A DNA stretch of 64,000 bases, taken from NCBI GenBank assembly GCA_011009095.1, contig VTPC01000479.1, positions 23,682 to 87,681 of the forward strand, given 5' to 3'. The stretch is from Ignelater luminosus (lineage: Eukaryota > Arthropoda > Insecta > Coleoptera > Elateridae). Below, in pieces: positions 1 to 12,745 of this stretch; positions within the stretch are counted from its first letter, which is position 1; each line of letters opens with the position of its first letter. The notes beneath the pieces are model-generated. The model made no database searches and was not told the DNA's origin. It saw only the letters and a program-made list of their open reading frames with translations. The translations under genes and the position numbers were made by a program.

Positions 1-1459
1 TGCCGATCAAATAGTAGTTGTTCTTTTCTCAATACAATTGGATGTGCATCTACCGGGTAGAACCGTCCATAGGTAGATATTCTTTAACGTTTCCCATGAT
101 TTTGACACGTTTTGGCATGGGGCCACCTGCTCCAACTGTTCTTATTTTTATGGATCATTTAATTTTTCCTAGAGCAACCAGGGCTTCCGCTAACGGAGCG
201 AGAAAATTTATTAGAGGCATTGATGTATATCTAATTTGTTCGGTTATAGTCCATGCATTGATTACAGCTGACATAAGTAATTTACAAAAAACTTTCTTCC
301 ACCACTTAGTGGATTTTTTTATCCAAGTCGTAGATAGCTACTTTTTAGTGGGCAAGATCCACACCACCCATATAGCTATTATAAAATAAGTATTATAAGA
401 TTTGCACACAAAATTTATTTTTTAGAACCGTCTTTCAAGGTTCTTCGAATAACACCTACAGCATTTGAATGACAGTTACTCTTTACATAGACATCTTTTA
501 TGTCCTTTTAATTCTCGTATGACTGCAAAGAAATAACGAATCATCTCTGGTTATTTTTTTATATTCGAACATAGAAGTGTTTTTGCGGTTTTTCTCCTAA
601 TGTTCCATCAGCATTACCATCTTCTTTGTCAGTGCAGACATGCGTGTCATAAATGTAACCACTTTTGGAATCGCCACGTTCCCAAATTTGTATACGGTTT
701 GGCCGGTTTTAGTTGCATATATTGTTGTGTAAAGGGCTGTCTTGTCTTGTTTCCATAAATGTATATTTGAGACATGAAAGTACCTCTTTGATATAGTAAA
801 TTTTCAAGACACTTTCTGGCTTTTCAGGATGATTACAATACATTTTTGAAAGAAAAATCGGTCTTTTATATAGCGTTTTGGATAAAACGGTTCTGAAGCG
901 ACTCATTATTAGACCAGTAATGACTAAAAACGGAGACTTCTGTAGGACATGGCTAACTTAATGCAAAGTACTTTTATTATTTCGTACATATCAGTTTTTT
1001 GGTACTTCTTTTTTGTTCCTCGTTGAAGTATATCAATGCGTTCGTTAGTACCATGGAAAATAAACATGAAGAGGCTTTTAGAAGAAAGTTTCAGAAATAT
1101 TTCTAATGCAGTTGATTTCCTATTTACGTCTACAAGGACGTTACATGTCCTGTCTGCAAGTATGTTAAATCTCGACCTAAACGATTTAGAAACTTCGGAT
1201 CATACAAAACCATTACCAGATGTTTCATGTCCGATATAGTCCAGATTTTCTTAGTCTTGTTCTTCTCTTCTTCGATATGGACTTTACTATCATGAATTTC
1301 ACCGTAACTGGAATCATATGAATCTGTCTCCGACACTTCGTAATCCGGATCGTTATCGTCACTCCCTGAATATGGGTCTGAGATATTTTCTAGTAATTTT
1401 TCAAGTTCTTGTTGGATAAGAGCTCTTTTTACCTGGAAAATAAAATTTAAATTTGACAC
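1..1459 (-). mobile_element. piggyBac-type transposase remnant
   Basis: Decayed piggyBac transposase read right to left. The N-terminal part (about 1459-1130) has the acidic leader usual in this family, with a DPDYE motif after a Ser/Asp-rich stretch. A middle block (about 720-590) reads as the GYIYD region followed by a GTLGE motif. The C-terminal part (about 390-120) contains YNSYMGGVDLA, the family signature upstream of the last catalytic Asp. Stops and frameshifts break every block, so it cannot encode a working enzyme. It runs off the left window edge. Terminal repeats and the TTAA target site were not found. Family assignment rests on these motifs. Confidence 0.75.
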
Positions 1460-1829
1460 TATAACACTACTGGGATATATAAGTTGCGTGGAGAAGTACT
1501 GCTAGGACAATGATATCCCAACGTGTAAACTGTACCCAAAATCTATTTCTATATTAGAATAATGATGCAGTAACTGATAATTACAAGAAATGAGCTTACC
1601 TTGAATAATCCTCAAATGATTTGTACCAATGAAATGTTTTCTCTAAAATCAATAGCTCAGGAACACACTTAACACATGCAAAACGGTACCTGTATGAGGT
1701 TATGGTAGGTTATCTACTACATTTGTCTAGATTTTTTCGTGCAAAATAGGTAACACGCATTCATAATTTACTGATAATTTTTGTTTTAATGTAAATTCGT
1801 GCCATATAAGTCCCAGTAGAGCATTCTAA

Positions 1830-2560
1830 GTAAATCGAGGGACATATTTATTCAAGAGGTTAAAAACAGATTCTTTATATCCGTACCACTTTCGTACTGT
1901 TTAGTCATTAACACCTAATGATTATGAAAGTCACATTAACTACTGCAACTGTCTAGAGATACAGATTGACCAGAATTTCCATAAGCAAATATTGTGGACT
2001 GATAAAGCTATTTTTCAAAAGCCGGCATTTTTAATTGTCACAATATTGTACGAAATCGTCTAGAGACCAGGTCAGATTCTCTTTAAATGTTTGGATGGAA
2101 ACACTAACAGGCAACATTATTGAACCTCACTTTTTACCACAACGTGTGAATGGGGAAAAATCATTTTTATTTTCAATTTATTAATGAACAGATCAATGAT
2201 TTTCCACTCAGTCTGCTAAATGGACTGATCTGGATGCATGGTGAGGCACCAGCCCATTATGCCTATAAAGTCAGAAAATGGCCAAACGAAAATTTTTCGC
2301 AGCGTTGAATTAGTCGTGACCACCACTGTCCCCTGATTTAGATCCTTTGAATTTTTTCGTTTGAGGTTTTCTGAAGGAAAAGGTTTACCAAGCACTCTCA
2401 GAAAACTTATAAGACCTGCAAAAACGAATAATAGACAGTATACAACTAATAACTCCACAAACGCTTGGAAACGTTCATAATGCAGAACCATTGCAAGTAA
2501 CCGCCTACCTGGACACTAACGGAGGACAATTTGAACATTTGTTAAACAATAAGTTATAGT
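1830..2560 (+). mobile_element. Tc1/mariner-superfamily transposase remnant
   Basis: Frame-shifting plus-strand translation gives pieces of an insect DDE transposase of the IS630/Tc1/mariner superfamily. In order these are a PYHF-like segment, a LTPNDYE-like segment, ILWTDKAIF (the first catalytic Asp in a WTD context), and HGEAPAHYA followed by VRKWPNENF, which corresponds to the usual QHDGAPAHF...VRNWLNEHF block. Several stops interrupt it. The opposite-strand open frame at 2216-2491 is only a shadow. No terminal repeats were identified. Confidence 0.65.
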
Positions 2561-3304
2561 GAATTTAGTTTTCACTATCAATTTGAGTAAATTTGTAATT
2601 TATAACATAAATCAAGTGAGTCTTGTTTGGTTACTGAATCTTCATAATTATTGTTTGTATGTTCGTCCTATGTTGCCAGATTTAAAGTTCTTGAATTACT
2701 TTCTCGAATAGCAATTACGCATCCAGAAACTTTCTTCGATAAATATTTTCGTCTCAGTTTTACATGGGGAATATAGCTACATAAAGGTGTTCCACCAATT
2801 GTCAAATACCGTGTGTATGTACTGCATTTAGGGTTTTCGGTTTTAATTGCGAGTGCGTAAATTTAACGTTCATTTATTTCCTTAACGTTCTTATATTCAT
2901 TGACAGTGCGTTGTATTTTTAAAACTAGTATATTTATTAATAGTTATAGCAATAGATGGTGCACACAGCATACCCATTAGCATTACTGTGGCCACAAAAA
3001 TGGTAAGTGTGCTTAAAAGTCTTAGTTTATTTGTAGGTTGCTGAATTCCAGTTTCAGAATGCGAATGCCCCCACCCAAGAGAAAATATACATTAACAACA
3101 GAATTAACGGAAGAGCTTCCATTTATTTTAAAAAAAGCAAAATTTGAGTAGAAAGTTTCATGCGAAACTTGTCAGAGTCAGTTTTCTACAGCATCGGGCG
3201 GGAAATATGGCACATAGACACGGGGTAAGTAAAAAACATAAAAGATTCGTACAACCTGCAGCATCCAGTAGTCAGCTTACAACTTTTTTTTAGAAAAACG
3301 GAAT

Positions 3305-4320
3305 TTGATAACGCAGAAACAAATTAGCAATTTCACCACACAGTACAGCATAACTAAAGTTTTCGGTCTATGTATGATAAAGCTTTGCTGTCCTTTTATT
3401 TTGCCTTTTCTTGAACTTATAATAAACTACTTCTTGAATAATAATATTTTTCCTGATATCTGGAAAAATGCTATGGTGATACCACTTCTCATAAATTGAA
3501 ACTCAACCTCGATTTAGAATATATAGCTGGAGCACCGCTCTGCTCGATGTAACTGATAATATCTTTAGAGCTACAGATGATAACAAAATAACCTCTCTTG
3601 TTTTATTAGATTACAGTAAAACCTTTGATAGATTAAATCACGGTGCTATCTTATCTGTGTTCAGATTTATTAGATTTAGAGAGGCATCTTGTGCGCTACT
3701 GGAAAGTTATTTGGGAAATTTAGATCACTTTGTACAAATTTCTAACCAGAGGGGTGCCACAGGATTCCATCCTGGGTCCACTCTGTTACATAATTCTCAA
3801 ATCACCTTTTCTTCATCCTTAGAATTCTGTCAATTCCATCAATATAATGACGATACTTAGTAATATATTTTGTTTACCGTAGTGCTAATGAAAAATTCGA
3901 TAAAGTTTTTTGCAGTATAGCTAAATTTTCAAAAGAACATTGTCTTGTTTTAACCGTCTCTTAGGTTGAAAGAGGTGATTGAGTCTTTAATGAATCTTAT
4001 CTGGCCAACCTGTAGCACTTACCAATAGTGTAAGAAATTTAGGACTAATTATGAATAGTGATATGAGATTTAGGCGACACATATTAAGTCTTCTTAGATC
4101 ATCTTATAGCACACTAAAAATTTTGTTTCCTCATCGACCAATATTTTCTATAGACACTAAGATGACCTTATGTGACGCATTTGGATTATCTAAATTAAAT
4201 TTTGGTGTCATACCTTACGGCTGAAGACTCGAAAAAACTACAAAAAGTCCAAGATTCCTATTTGCAATTTACTAATGGCATTAGAAAGTACGATAGAATC
4301 TTACCTGTGTAACGTGTGTT
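3305..4320 (+). mobile_element. Non-LTR retrotransposon reverse transcriptase relic (CR1/Jockey-like)
   Basis: Broken reverse-transcriptase fragments in order: a thumb/finger segment with FPDIWKNAMVIPL (3305-3499); LLDYSKTFDRLNH near 3600-3650, equivalent to the catalytic DYSKAFD motif; an ISNQRGATGFHPGS-like block near 3740-3780; a YNDDT at about 3845, the decayed YADD catalytic box; and a GLIMNSDMRF segment at 4040-4080 matching the domain after the catalytic core. Stops and frameshifts are frequent, so it is a dead copy. The 3' end is not defined; a motif resembling the common arthropod 'acagggtgtcc' repeat end lies at about 4375-4388. Confidence 0.7.
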
Positions 4321-4389
4321 TTATTTTGTAATATGTTATGTGTGCAATATCCTGGCGGCTAGATTATAACTTTCGGGACACTCTGTATT

Positions 4390-6240
4390 ATTAGTTTACA
4401 AGGCATAGGTAACTCATCAGAAGTGCTGTTTTAGGACAAGCACTAAGAAACTGCAGTTTTGTTTACACGAAGGTGAATTTATAAGTTTATCCACATTGAA
4501 GGTCATTTCTGCTCTTGTCGTTAAATCCCTAAGATGTCACACGTTATCAGAAAATAATTGAAGGGACTGGAATAAAATACAACGCCAATAAATTATTAAT
4601 CTAAATCAAACAAAATTGACTTGGAACATAAAAATTACGTAATCAATGAGATGTTTCTTGTAATATCAATGCAACAATAAATTGATATCAAACAAAAAAC
4701 TGATTAAGTTTAAAAGTATAAGATTTTAATTTGTACCTATCGGTCGCGATAAAATCTCCAAACTAAATTATTCATTTTATCTCAATATTTTTATTTGCGT
4801 TTTTAAGATAATACATTCTAGATAATCTTTTATATTTTTGACGCAAATACTACTATAATACACTTATTAGAAATAAATTTTTGCTTACAGAATATGCCAG
4901 GGCCATATTATTCCATAGTCTGACTAGGCTTAAGACATATTCTTAATATGGCCCATACTTTATTTCGCATGTACGTAAATACATCATAGTATACACGACA
5001 AATTGTTTTAGTCTAGGACGCCCAATTTCATGAATCAACTCCTACAGTTGCTAAACTTTCAATAAAATGTTAGCGTATTAACGTACTTACTAATTTCAAC
5101 TAATATGGTTAGGTATCTTTTATTTTAACTTATTTTATTATTAACTCAATGTACTCTTAATTAATGTTATATGCTATCCATACTTACTAAAACACGTAGT
5201 AGGTACCTCTTTAAATTTTGAAGCTTAGAGATTTGATTATTGAAGCTGAAGTTTAAGTTATAACTTTAAAACGCTTGACCTTCATGAACTCTGGAACTGT
5301 ATTTGATGTTTTCTTGCTATCATAACCTCATTCATCAAAAGATCTTCAGAACTTGATCAAAGACTGTTTTGTGATAGATCTAAAATTATGAACTACATTT
5401 TGCGACTAAAAATACTGTAGTAAAACCGGCTTAATCGAAACTCGGTTATAAGAATATCTCGCTTTAAGGAATAAAAATTCAATGTCCCAATTTGATGCCA
5501 TTTAATCCTTAACAAACTTTACCGCTTAAAAGAATATCGCATAATAGAATAATATCTTATAATGTAATAATCTCAGCGTGAGAATTAACATGTATCGGTT
5601 ACTGGACTAAAATGGACTAAAATACAATAATAGTCGGCAAATTATGGTTTATGACTGATGTCGCTTTCTTGAAAAATAACGGTACAGGGGCATCATAAAT
5701 CTATCAGTCTCTAATAATACATCTGAGGGTGAATGTTTCTTTCTTGTACTATTGTTATAAAGTTACTTAAATCAGTGTTCAAGCCTTTTCTAGAGTTTTT
5801 AATATTTTTTAAAGTAAGCTGTTTAGCATTTCAAGGCTTTCTCAGCACTTTCTTTTTACTTCCTCTTATTTAGATTTGTTTCTAAGTATGTAGGTATCAT
5901 AAATAAGAATTTTAACGGATATTGTTCACACAAACTAGTCACAAAACATGCCACTTTTAAAAAGAAATTAAATAAATCTTTAAATTTCTACCTAATGGAA
6001 TTATTAATTGATTGTCTATTGCAATAGTCGTGCATAAAATATTGTATGCATCTCTGGCGTAAAATATTAAAAGCCCTCGGTGATTGTGAGCTAGAGCTCT
6101 AAATATGTATTTTACGTCCTTAATATATAAATAACTATTTTAAAATTGTTTTGTGAAGTACATAAACGAAAAAGTAATATATAACTAAATATATAAGTTT
6201 TTTTTAATTATGTGCCTAACTTGACATCTGTCAAAGTTAA
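4390..6240. other. Gene-poor AT-rich stretch with decayed repeats
   Basis: No coding gene was recognised. A perfect 10-bp inverted repeat (GGGCCATATT at 4900-4909, AATATGGCCC at 4945-4954) could form a hairpin. Around 5420-5620 are decayed 'cggttataagaatatctcgctttaaggaa'-type blocks similar in style to non-autonomous Tigger/pogo repeats; that link is an impression only. The rest is unremarkable AT-rich DNA. Confidence 0.35.
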
Positions 6241-6261
6241 CCTCAAAATTTACGGTAAATT

Positions 6262-6337
6262 GATGGTTTTTCTCATTCTGTGCAAACGATTACAAAACAT
6301 TTTGTTTGATGCAAGTGCGTTGTCACTTTTCAGGCGC
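6262..6337. repeat. Dispersed repeat, copy 1 (see 26069-26142)
   Basis: A block of about 75 bp shared with 26069-26142. Both contain 'tttttctca', then a degenerate 'tgtgcaaacgattacaaa' segment, then 'ttttgttcgatacatgtgcg'-like sequence, ending in 'tcacttttcaggc' or 'tcgcttttcaggc'. The copies differ by scattered substitutions. The element class is unknown. Confidence 0.55.
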
Positions 6338-6544
6338 TCGGTCTTTTTTGCAGCACCCGACCTGCCCCTCGTGTTTTGAATTTCGTTCTCACGCCTGAAA
6401 TATGGCGTGACAGCACACTTTAATTGAAATATATTAATAAGTTTCTTGAGAAAAGTACCCCATTGGAAAGAGGGTTTAGCTCCTGTCGCTGTGAACTGAC
6501 CGTTTAACGAAAGTTAGGTATCGAACAACGCGACGCCATTATAT

Positions 6545-7345
6545 AAGCAATAAATGAGTTCAGCTCCTTCAAATCATTTGGGCCAGGTGGAATATTCTTA
6601 GGACTTCTTCAGAGAGGTATATGCATATATTCAATCTGACCTGGCAATGTGATGTGATTCAACTCCAAACTAGGGAAACAGAGACTACACAGAAGCTAAA
6701 TCCTTTAGGTCCATTAGTTTAACATCCTTCCTCGTCAAATCTTTAGAAAAGGTAGTTGATAAGTACTTGCTAGAAGAAGTTCTAACCCCTTCCATATAAA
6801 ACCAACAGGTCTATCGGCGTGAAAGATCAAAGGAAACTGCACTCCACAACCCAATGCCCAAAGTTGAAAAGTTTCTACATTACAAGGCAATCGCTCTCGC
6901 TATGTGTTTCGACATTAAAAGAGCTTTTGATAAGGCCAGGACGGTCAGGTCTGATACCCACATTGGTTGGTTGGATAGTCTGCACTGAAAGTAACAAGCG
7001 TTAAAGCTGCTCTAAGAGACTACTATGTAGACATTGAGATACAGGAAGGCTGCTCTCATGGCAGCTGCGTTTATTGCGTGTCTAATAATGGATGGTCTTA
7101 ACAGCGGACTCTTTCTGTGCTCAGGTATACGCAGACGATGGGCTCTAGTTAGCAACTGATCGCTTTCTCAACGTCGTCTGAAACAGAATGCAAACGACCT
7201 GTAGTGTTATAGAAAGATGGTGTAATAAAAAAGGCCGACTCATCTAAGATTTACCAAGTGGAAAAAAACTAAAGATTTAAGGGAACTCGATATTGTACAG
7301 TGGACCTCTAACGCTCGAGCAGAAGGTCGAATCAATGTTGTGGCA
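6545..7345 (+). mobile_element. Jockey-clade reverse transcriptase relic
   Basis: A heavily decayed reverse transcriptase. In shifting plus-strand frames one reads SSFKSFGPGGIF, RPISLTSFLVKSLEKVVDKY, ERSKETALHN (usual form GRSTETALHN), CFDIKRAFDK (usual form LDIEGAFDN, containing a catalytic Asp), then remnants of the QGG, YADD and SKTK blocks. The same order occurs in insect Jockey-clade elements. Many stops interrupt it. The open frame at 6819-7004 is out of frame with the original protein. Confidence 0.65.
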
Positions 7346-9660
7346 GTATGTATGTTAGCAAATACACCTTGCATATACTGTAAGTTGTCAGATAGGGAAA
7401 GTATTTGCAAAAAGACTTCAAATAAAAAACAACATTATTATTAAAATTACAAAGCATGCTCGTTACGTGAATGGATAACACCATTACGTGTGTTTGTCTG
7501 TTCATAAAACATTATTTACGAAACCTGGATTTTTTCTTCATCTTTCCAATTGCCATTCACAAGAATTAAACTTTTTTCGCAATCTTCTTGAAACAAATGT
7601 CAAACTCTCGTTTTATAATGTGGGTGTGGTTTATCTTCTGCTTTTGAAATAAGCTAATGTCAGCCAGAGTAATAAAACATCAAATCTCAATCTTAGTGTA
7701 GCACCAGACAAAGATTTGTGTTTATCTAAGCCTCTAAAATTTTGATTACACTTAGATTCCTCACATTTAAGGGTAGGTACTCTATACTGTGGTACTACTG
7801 CTTAATAACAAAAACTGATAGGCTATTTTTTCTTACAGCAAAACGTTAAATCAAAAACTAAGGTTGTGTGATTTTAATAAGCTCTCAGGAGAACAGATAA
7901 CGTAAAATATTTTACTTTCTTACGCAAGAACTTACACAAAGCATTTACCCAGTGTATAAACGATGTTTATGTTTATTTAAATCACAGCAGAGAAAAATTT
8001 CAATTTGACATTTATAAACTTAAAGTTATTTTTAATCTTATCGTTAATAGTAAGTAGTACAAAGTTTTTAGATTTTCCCACACGTATTAATAGGTATTGT
8101 ATACAATCCATGTTTCTTTGATAACGGAATAACAGTAATGATAAAATCAACGATGTATTTAAGAAAATTTGTTTGATGATGAAAATCCAGAGTAAACAAC
8201 TATAGGTTTAGAGCCGCGCTAAGAAACGGAAAATGTGATATTGACATCAACAGATTCCTCATAGTAAAAGATCCTCTATAACCTTAAAATTGAGCTTACA
8301 AGAGGAAAAACTTTTTTATTATTGGTCTTAGGACAATATGTCACTCTTCATAAAATTTTTTGCTTGTTTCAAAAACCTTCAATAATGGTAATATAATTTT
8401 GGTGTTACCAACGATAATAAAGAAAATTTAAAAAACGCATTATTTTAGTAAAGCGACTAAGTTCTAAATTTACTCAAAATTCAGATTGCCATGTTTCAAC
8501 TGCAACTGCAAAAAAGTTAACAATAATAAAAAAAGTTTTTTCTCTTGTAAACTCAATCCGGGGACATACTGTATATTAAATTAGAGTACTACATTTTGGG
8601 ATTTATATGTATGGTGACGAGGAAAGCAGAAGACGACCAGAGAAATTTGAGCAGAGCTCTTACCATTCAAAAATAAAAATGAGGACGGTCTGTTTAATCT
8701 ACCGAAGTAAGGTGTTCATCGGTTCACAGATTAATAATATTATTAAGAGGTTTTATCTAGCGTTGCTATTTTCTAACTAAATATGTAAATATTATTTGAA
8801 TTGTTTTGTAAGATATCTTTATTAGACACATTTTGAGTGCTAAATATTGAGTATTTTTATTGTATTTACGCTTTGAAAATATCAACAATAAAAACTAAAA
8901 ATGATTTATTAAAGGTAAAACCTAATACGTGTACCTACGGTGTTTTAACGCAAAGTAAACCAAATAGATTATTATTACTAAACTAAATACGAGGTTACAA
9001 CACCCTATGTACCCACACGGTGTTTTAACATAATACAAACTATGGACAAACAACCCGTAGATATGCGCAACTAATATGAAAAAATTCTACATTTTGTTTA
9101 AAATGCAGATACCGGGGTCCACCAAGTAGCAACCAAAAACTTGAAACTGGTTATAAAAGATTATGGTAATTTAGCAAACAATAGGCGATCTTACTTGGAT
9201 TATGTAGAAGCAGATACTTCTTATATAAAAATAAAAAATAGTATAATAATAAAGAAAACAATTCAGGTAATCAACGCCTGATTTGTATGCCACCCACTTA
9301 ACCTATATTATACGTTTTGCTCAATAGAGGGCACATTAACAACAAAAACAAAGATGACGCAAATGAAATAACCACAAATGTCAAAAAGTAAATGTCAAGA
9401 AGTTAAAATATCTCCATTTAAATTTCAAAAGTTTCGTAATTTTCATTTATAGCACCATAATATCTACATCATAAACTGTTTAACATTTAATTTTTTATCA
9501 GTCGTAATTCTTCTAATGTAACATTTAATTTTATTTTTTGCAATTTGTTTTAATAGGAAATTGTGGTTATGTATTATTAATTGATAATATAAACATTCCT
9601 GAATTTCCATTTTATTATACTGATTGTGTAGATAAAATATTTTTTAATACAAGATAGAAG
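7346..9660. other. Intergenic, AT-rich, no gene recognised
   Basis: No coding region, RNA gene or intact mobile element was recognised. Around 8930-9035 the phrase 'cggtgttttaac' occurs twice (8939 and 9020) in similar surroundings about 80 bp apart, suggesting a decayed short duplication. The last few hundred bases should contain the promoter and 5' UTR of the zinc-transporter gene starting at 9661; no TATA box or initiator was convincing. Confidence 0.3.
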
Positions 9661-12600
9661 ATGTTACCAAGATCGTGTATACTAATAAAACATATTTATC
9701 AAAATGCCCCAAAAACTTACGAATACCGTAGATATTGTAAGTACGAATGTGCTTTGATATATTATTATTAAATTGATCTGTTTGGTTTTCAGTTATTTTA
9801 AGAAAGCATCTCAATCTTTTAATTAAGAATGATAATAGGATAAAGCCATCTGTGCGGACCTTTATATGGTCACAAATATTATCTAGTTCTAATAAAAATA
9901 AGAAATCTACTGACATTCTATCTGCTGCAAGTTCAAATGCAGGAAACCAAAATGCAATTAAAGAACCTTCTGCAAAGGGTAAACCAGAGCAACTTTTATC
10001 CCGAGAAACAAAAGCAACAGTTGTTTCTTCAAAATCATCTGATCTGAAAGATTCAGTTATAAGTAGTAGGATTTTAAGCGTTAATTTGGAAAGTGGAACT
10101 GTAAAAGATTCCAATAAGAAATTAGAAATTGATAGAGATGAACCATCACTAGCAACAGAAGCTGATGATAAATCAAAAGAAAAAGTTAATTTAGAGAACA
10201 TTAAAGAGCAAAGTTTAGAAAAAGAAAAACCAAAACCAATCTTATCATCAGAACCATTACAAAAACTAAAAGATAAACTTTTAGATTTGAAGAAAGATGA
10301 TACTAAAGCTACCAAAACTGAGTCAGGTATGTATTTGAAACTTTTAGTAGTTTAAGTCAATAGCATTGTTTTAACATTGCAGTTTTAATACTGATTCACT
10401 GCGGTGATCATGAATAAATGACACAAATTTCAAATGATCCCATCTTATTAATTTTATTTTAGCTAAGACACCCGCTAAAAAACAAAGGAAGCGTGTTGAC
10501 CTCTCTGCATCTTCACTCGAAAGAAATTTTATTACTCCAGTCAAAGCTATGTCTGACTTCCTGTTAAAACCTTCAGATCTTGAATCGCTACCAAAGACAA
10601 AGCGAAGATCTCCATATGAATGTGAGCCACCTATAACAGTTTATTGGAGGAAAGATGTTGAAGCAAAAGCTCTTGAAGTGTGGGGATCAAAGGAGAATTT
10701 ACTAAAGGAGTTATTGAAAAGGGATATAGAAAGGAGAAAATATCAACAAAGTATACTGTAGGGAATGAATTGATTCTTATAATTGAAATGAATTCTTGTG
10801 TTTAGATATCTTTACTGTTAAGAGACGTTTGAGGGATTACCGACGTGAGTTAGGAAAAACACCTGATATGGCTGAAGCAGAGGAAGGACTTATGGGTCGA
10901 TCAGGGAGGGTTGTGGTAACAGCTATTGCAATGTAATTGTTAAATAGTGTTTTAAGACTAGGATAAATTTAACAAATTTCTTGTTTTTACAGAAATGCAA
11001 CAAATTGTTTGTTTAAGTTATTTGCTTGGCTGTATACTGGTTCACACAGTATGTTCTCGGAATGCATACATTCACTTGCTGATACTATAAATCAAATAAT
11101 ATTAGCTTATGGTATTCATAAATCCATCCAGGTATGTTGTTTATAGGCAAAATACTTAATCTTTATTTCTTTTAGTATTTTGTTTTATAAAATTACTAAA
11201 TTTATTAATCATTGCTTGTGTCCACAAGCAGATAGTACGATATTATGCTACCAATGAATTGTTTACATGTCAACTAATCACGAGTTTTTTTATTGGTGGC
11301 ACAGTAGTATACAATCTGCTCTTGGACACAAGCATTTTAATAGAGTTTGTAAAATCATTAAACAACTTGGAAGATGTAATCTGCAACAAATGAAAACCAA
11401 ATATACCTGCAATTAGGTAATATTTAAGTGACAGCTATCATTTAAATCATATCGTTTTATTAGAAAGTTGAGTTGCATAATTTTCACACAAACTGCAGAA
11501 CCTAACCTGAAATGTCAATCTTGACATGTAACATAACCTATAATATGAATCTTGACTTTAACACATAACCTTATTATCAAATTTGAGAATTTAAATGGAA
11601 AATAAAATGATTTGGCTCAAGCAATTTTTTTTCAGATAGCTGATTCGTACCATCCATATGGTTATACCAATATGAAATACGTAGCTTCCTTAATATCAGG
11701 CGTAGGTATCTTCTGCGTTGGTACAGGTCTTTCATTTTATCATGGCATTTCTGGTTTAATCTCGCCACAGCCAATGGAAGATTTTTATTGGGTACATAAA
11801 CATCTTAATTTTTTAAAACATTTTGATAAATTTTATCATTATTTCATAGGCTTATTTCATTCTTGGTGGTTCCTTGGTTTCTGAAGGTGCCACATGCCTT
11901 GTTGCTCTGAATTCTGTCCGAAAAGGTGCTAGAACTTCTAATATGTCCGTCAGAGACTATAGTAAGCATCATAATTGTTTAAACTTGAGAATTTTTTAAT
12001 AAATATTTCCTTTTTAAGTAACTAGAGGTCAAGATCCCAGTGTAAATGTTGTTTTATTAGAAGATTTTGCTGCTGTTATTGGTGTTCTAGTCGCAGCTTC
12101 CTGCATGGGCCTTTCATCTATTACTCATAGTCCTATACCTGATGCAATGGGTTCATTACTAGTCGGTTGCATTTTAGGGTCTGTTGCTTCATTTATTATT
12201 TATACCAATGTTGCTGCTTTAGTGGGAAGGTAGATATTTATTTTATAAACCTATGTTTATTTTAATCATTAAATGTTGTGTTAAAGATCCATCCCTCAAG
12301 AAAACTTAGATAAGATAAATGCTGAATTAGAGTCAGATGTGATGATACGAGCGATCCATGATGTGAAAGGAATTGATATGGGTAATTCATTAGTTCGTTA
12401 CAAAGCTGAATTAGATTTTGATGGCAGAGAATTGACAAGAATGTATCTTGATAAGCAAGAACTGAATGCTTTATTGGAGGTAATTTGATATTAAATAAAG
12501 TTTCAACTAATAAGAGAATTGGTTACAGGAAGTTAGAAAGTTTGAGAATATCGACCAGCTGGAAGAATTCATGCTGAAACATGGAGAATGTATAGTTGAT

Positions 12601-12745
12601 ATGATGGGAGGAGAAATTGATAGGATAGAAATGAAATTAAGGGTAAAGCTCCTTGTTTTTTTAAATTACTTCTTTGCAGTAAATGTGTTTTGTTTTTCAG
12701 AAAAAGCATCCTGAGATACGACATTGTGATCTAGAAATATTGTAA
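9661..12745 (+). CDS. SLC30A9: Mitochondrial zinc transporter ZnT9 (SLC30A9 family)
   Basis: Spliced gene; exons 9661-9736, 9793-10326, 10463-10750, 10806-10932, 10993-11131, 11636-11791, 11850-11961, 12019-12229, 12287-12479, 12529-12642 and 12701-12745. All junctions are GT-AG and phases close to 664 aa. Known role of the family: a cation-diffusion-facilitator protein that moves zinc out of the mitochondrial matrix. Seen here: an N-terminus rich in Lys/Arg and lacking acidic residues at first (a likely mitochondrial presequence); a Ser/Lys-rich linker (about 60-210); the ZnT9-specific region with ITVYWRKDVE; then the membrane domain from about residue 342. HSLAD (368-372) is the metal-site HxxxD. 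The ATG at 9661 is the first in frame with the presequence. An AATAAA lies at about 12954. The protein is longer than human ZnT9 (568 aa), mostly in the N-terminal linker. Introns are mostly 50-60 bp; the 504-bp intron 5 carries a short inverted-repeat insert. Confidence 0.92.
11213..11334. repeat. MITE-like inverted-repeat insert in ZnT9 intron 5
   Basis: A 122-bp segment starts with TGCTTGTGTCCACAAGCA and ends with the near-complement TGGACACAAGCA preceded by CTGCTCT. The left end is itself a small palindrome. No open frame is present. The corresponding block in the duplicated gene (18523-18643) retains the left end (TGTTTGTGTCCACAAACA) with a decayed right end, so the insert predates the duplication. 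Confidence 0.55.

Noticed and set aside
9644..10315. 223-codon minus-strand open frame over the ZnT9 gene
   Set aside because: It lies antisense to exons 1 and 2 of a well-supported gene and its Ser/Phe/Leu-rich composition mirrors the Lys/Ser-rich linker.
11577..11774. 65-codon minus-strand frame, with a matching one at 18866-19099
   Set aside because: Antisense to exon 6 of ZnT9 in both copies; it looks conserved only because the segment is duplicated.
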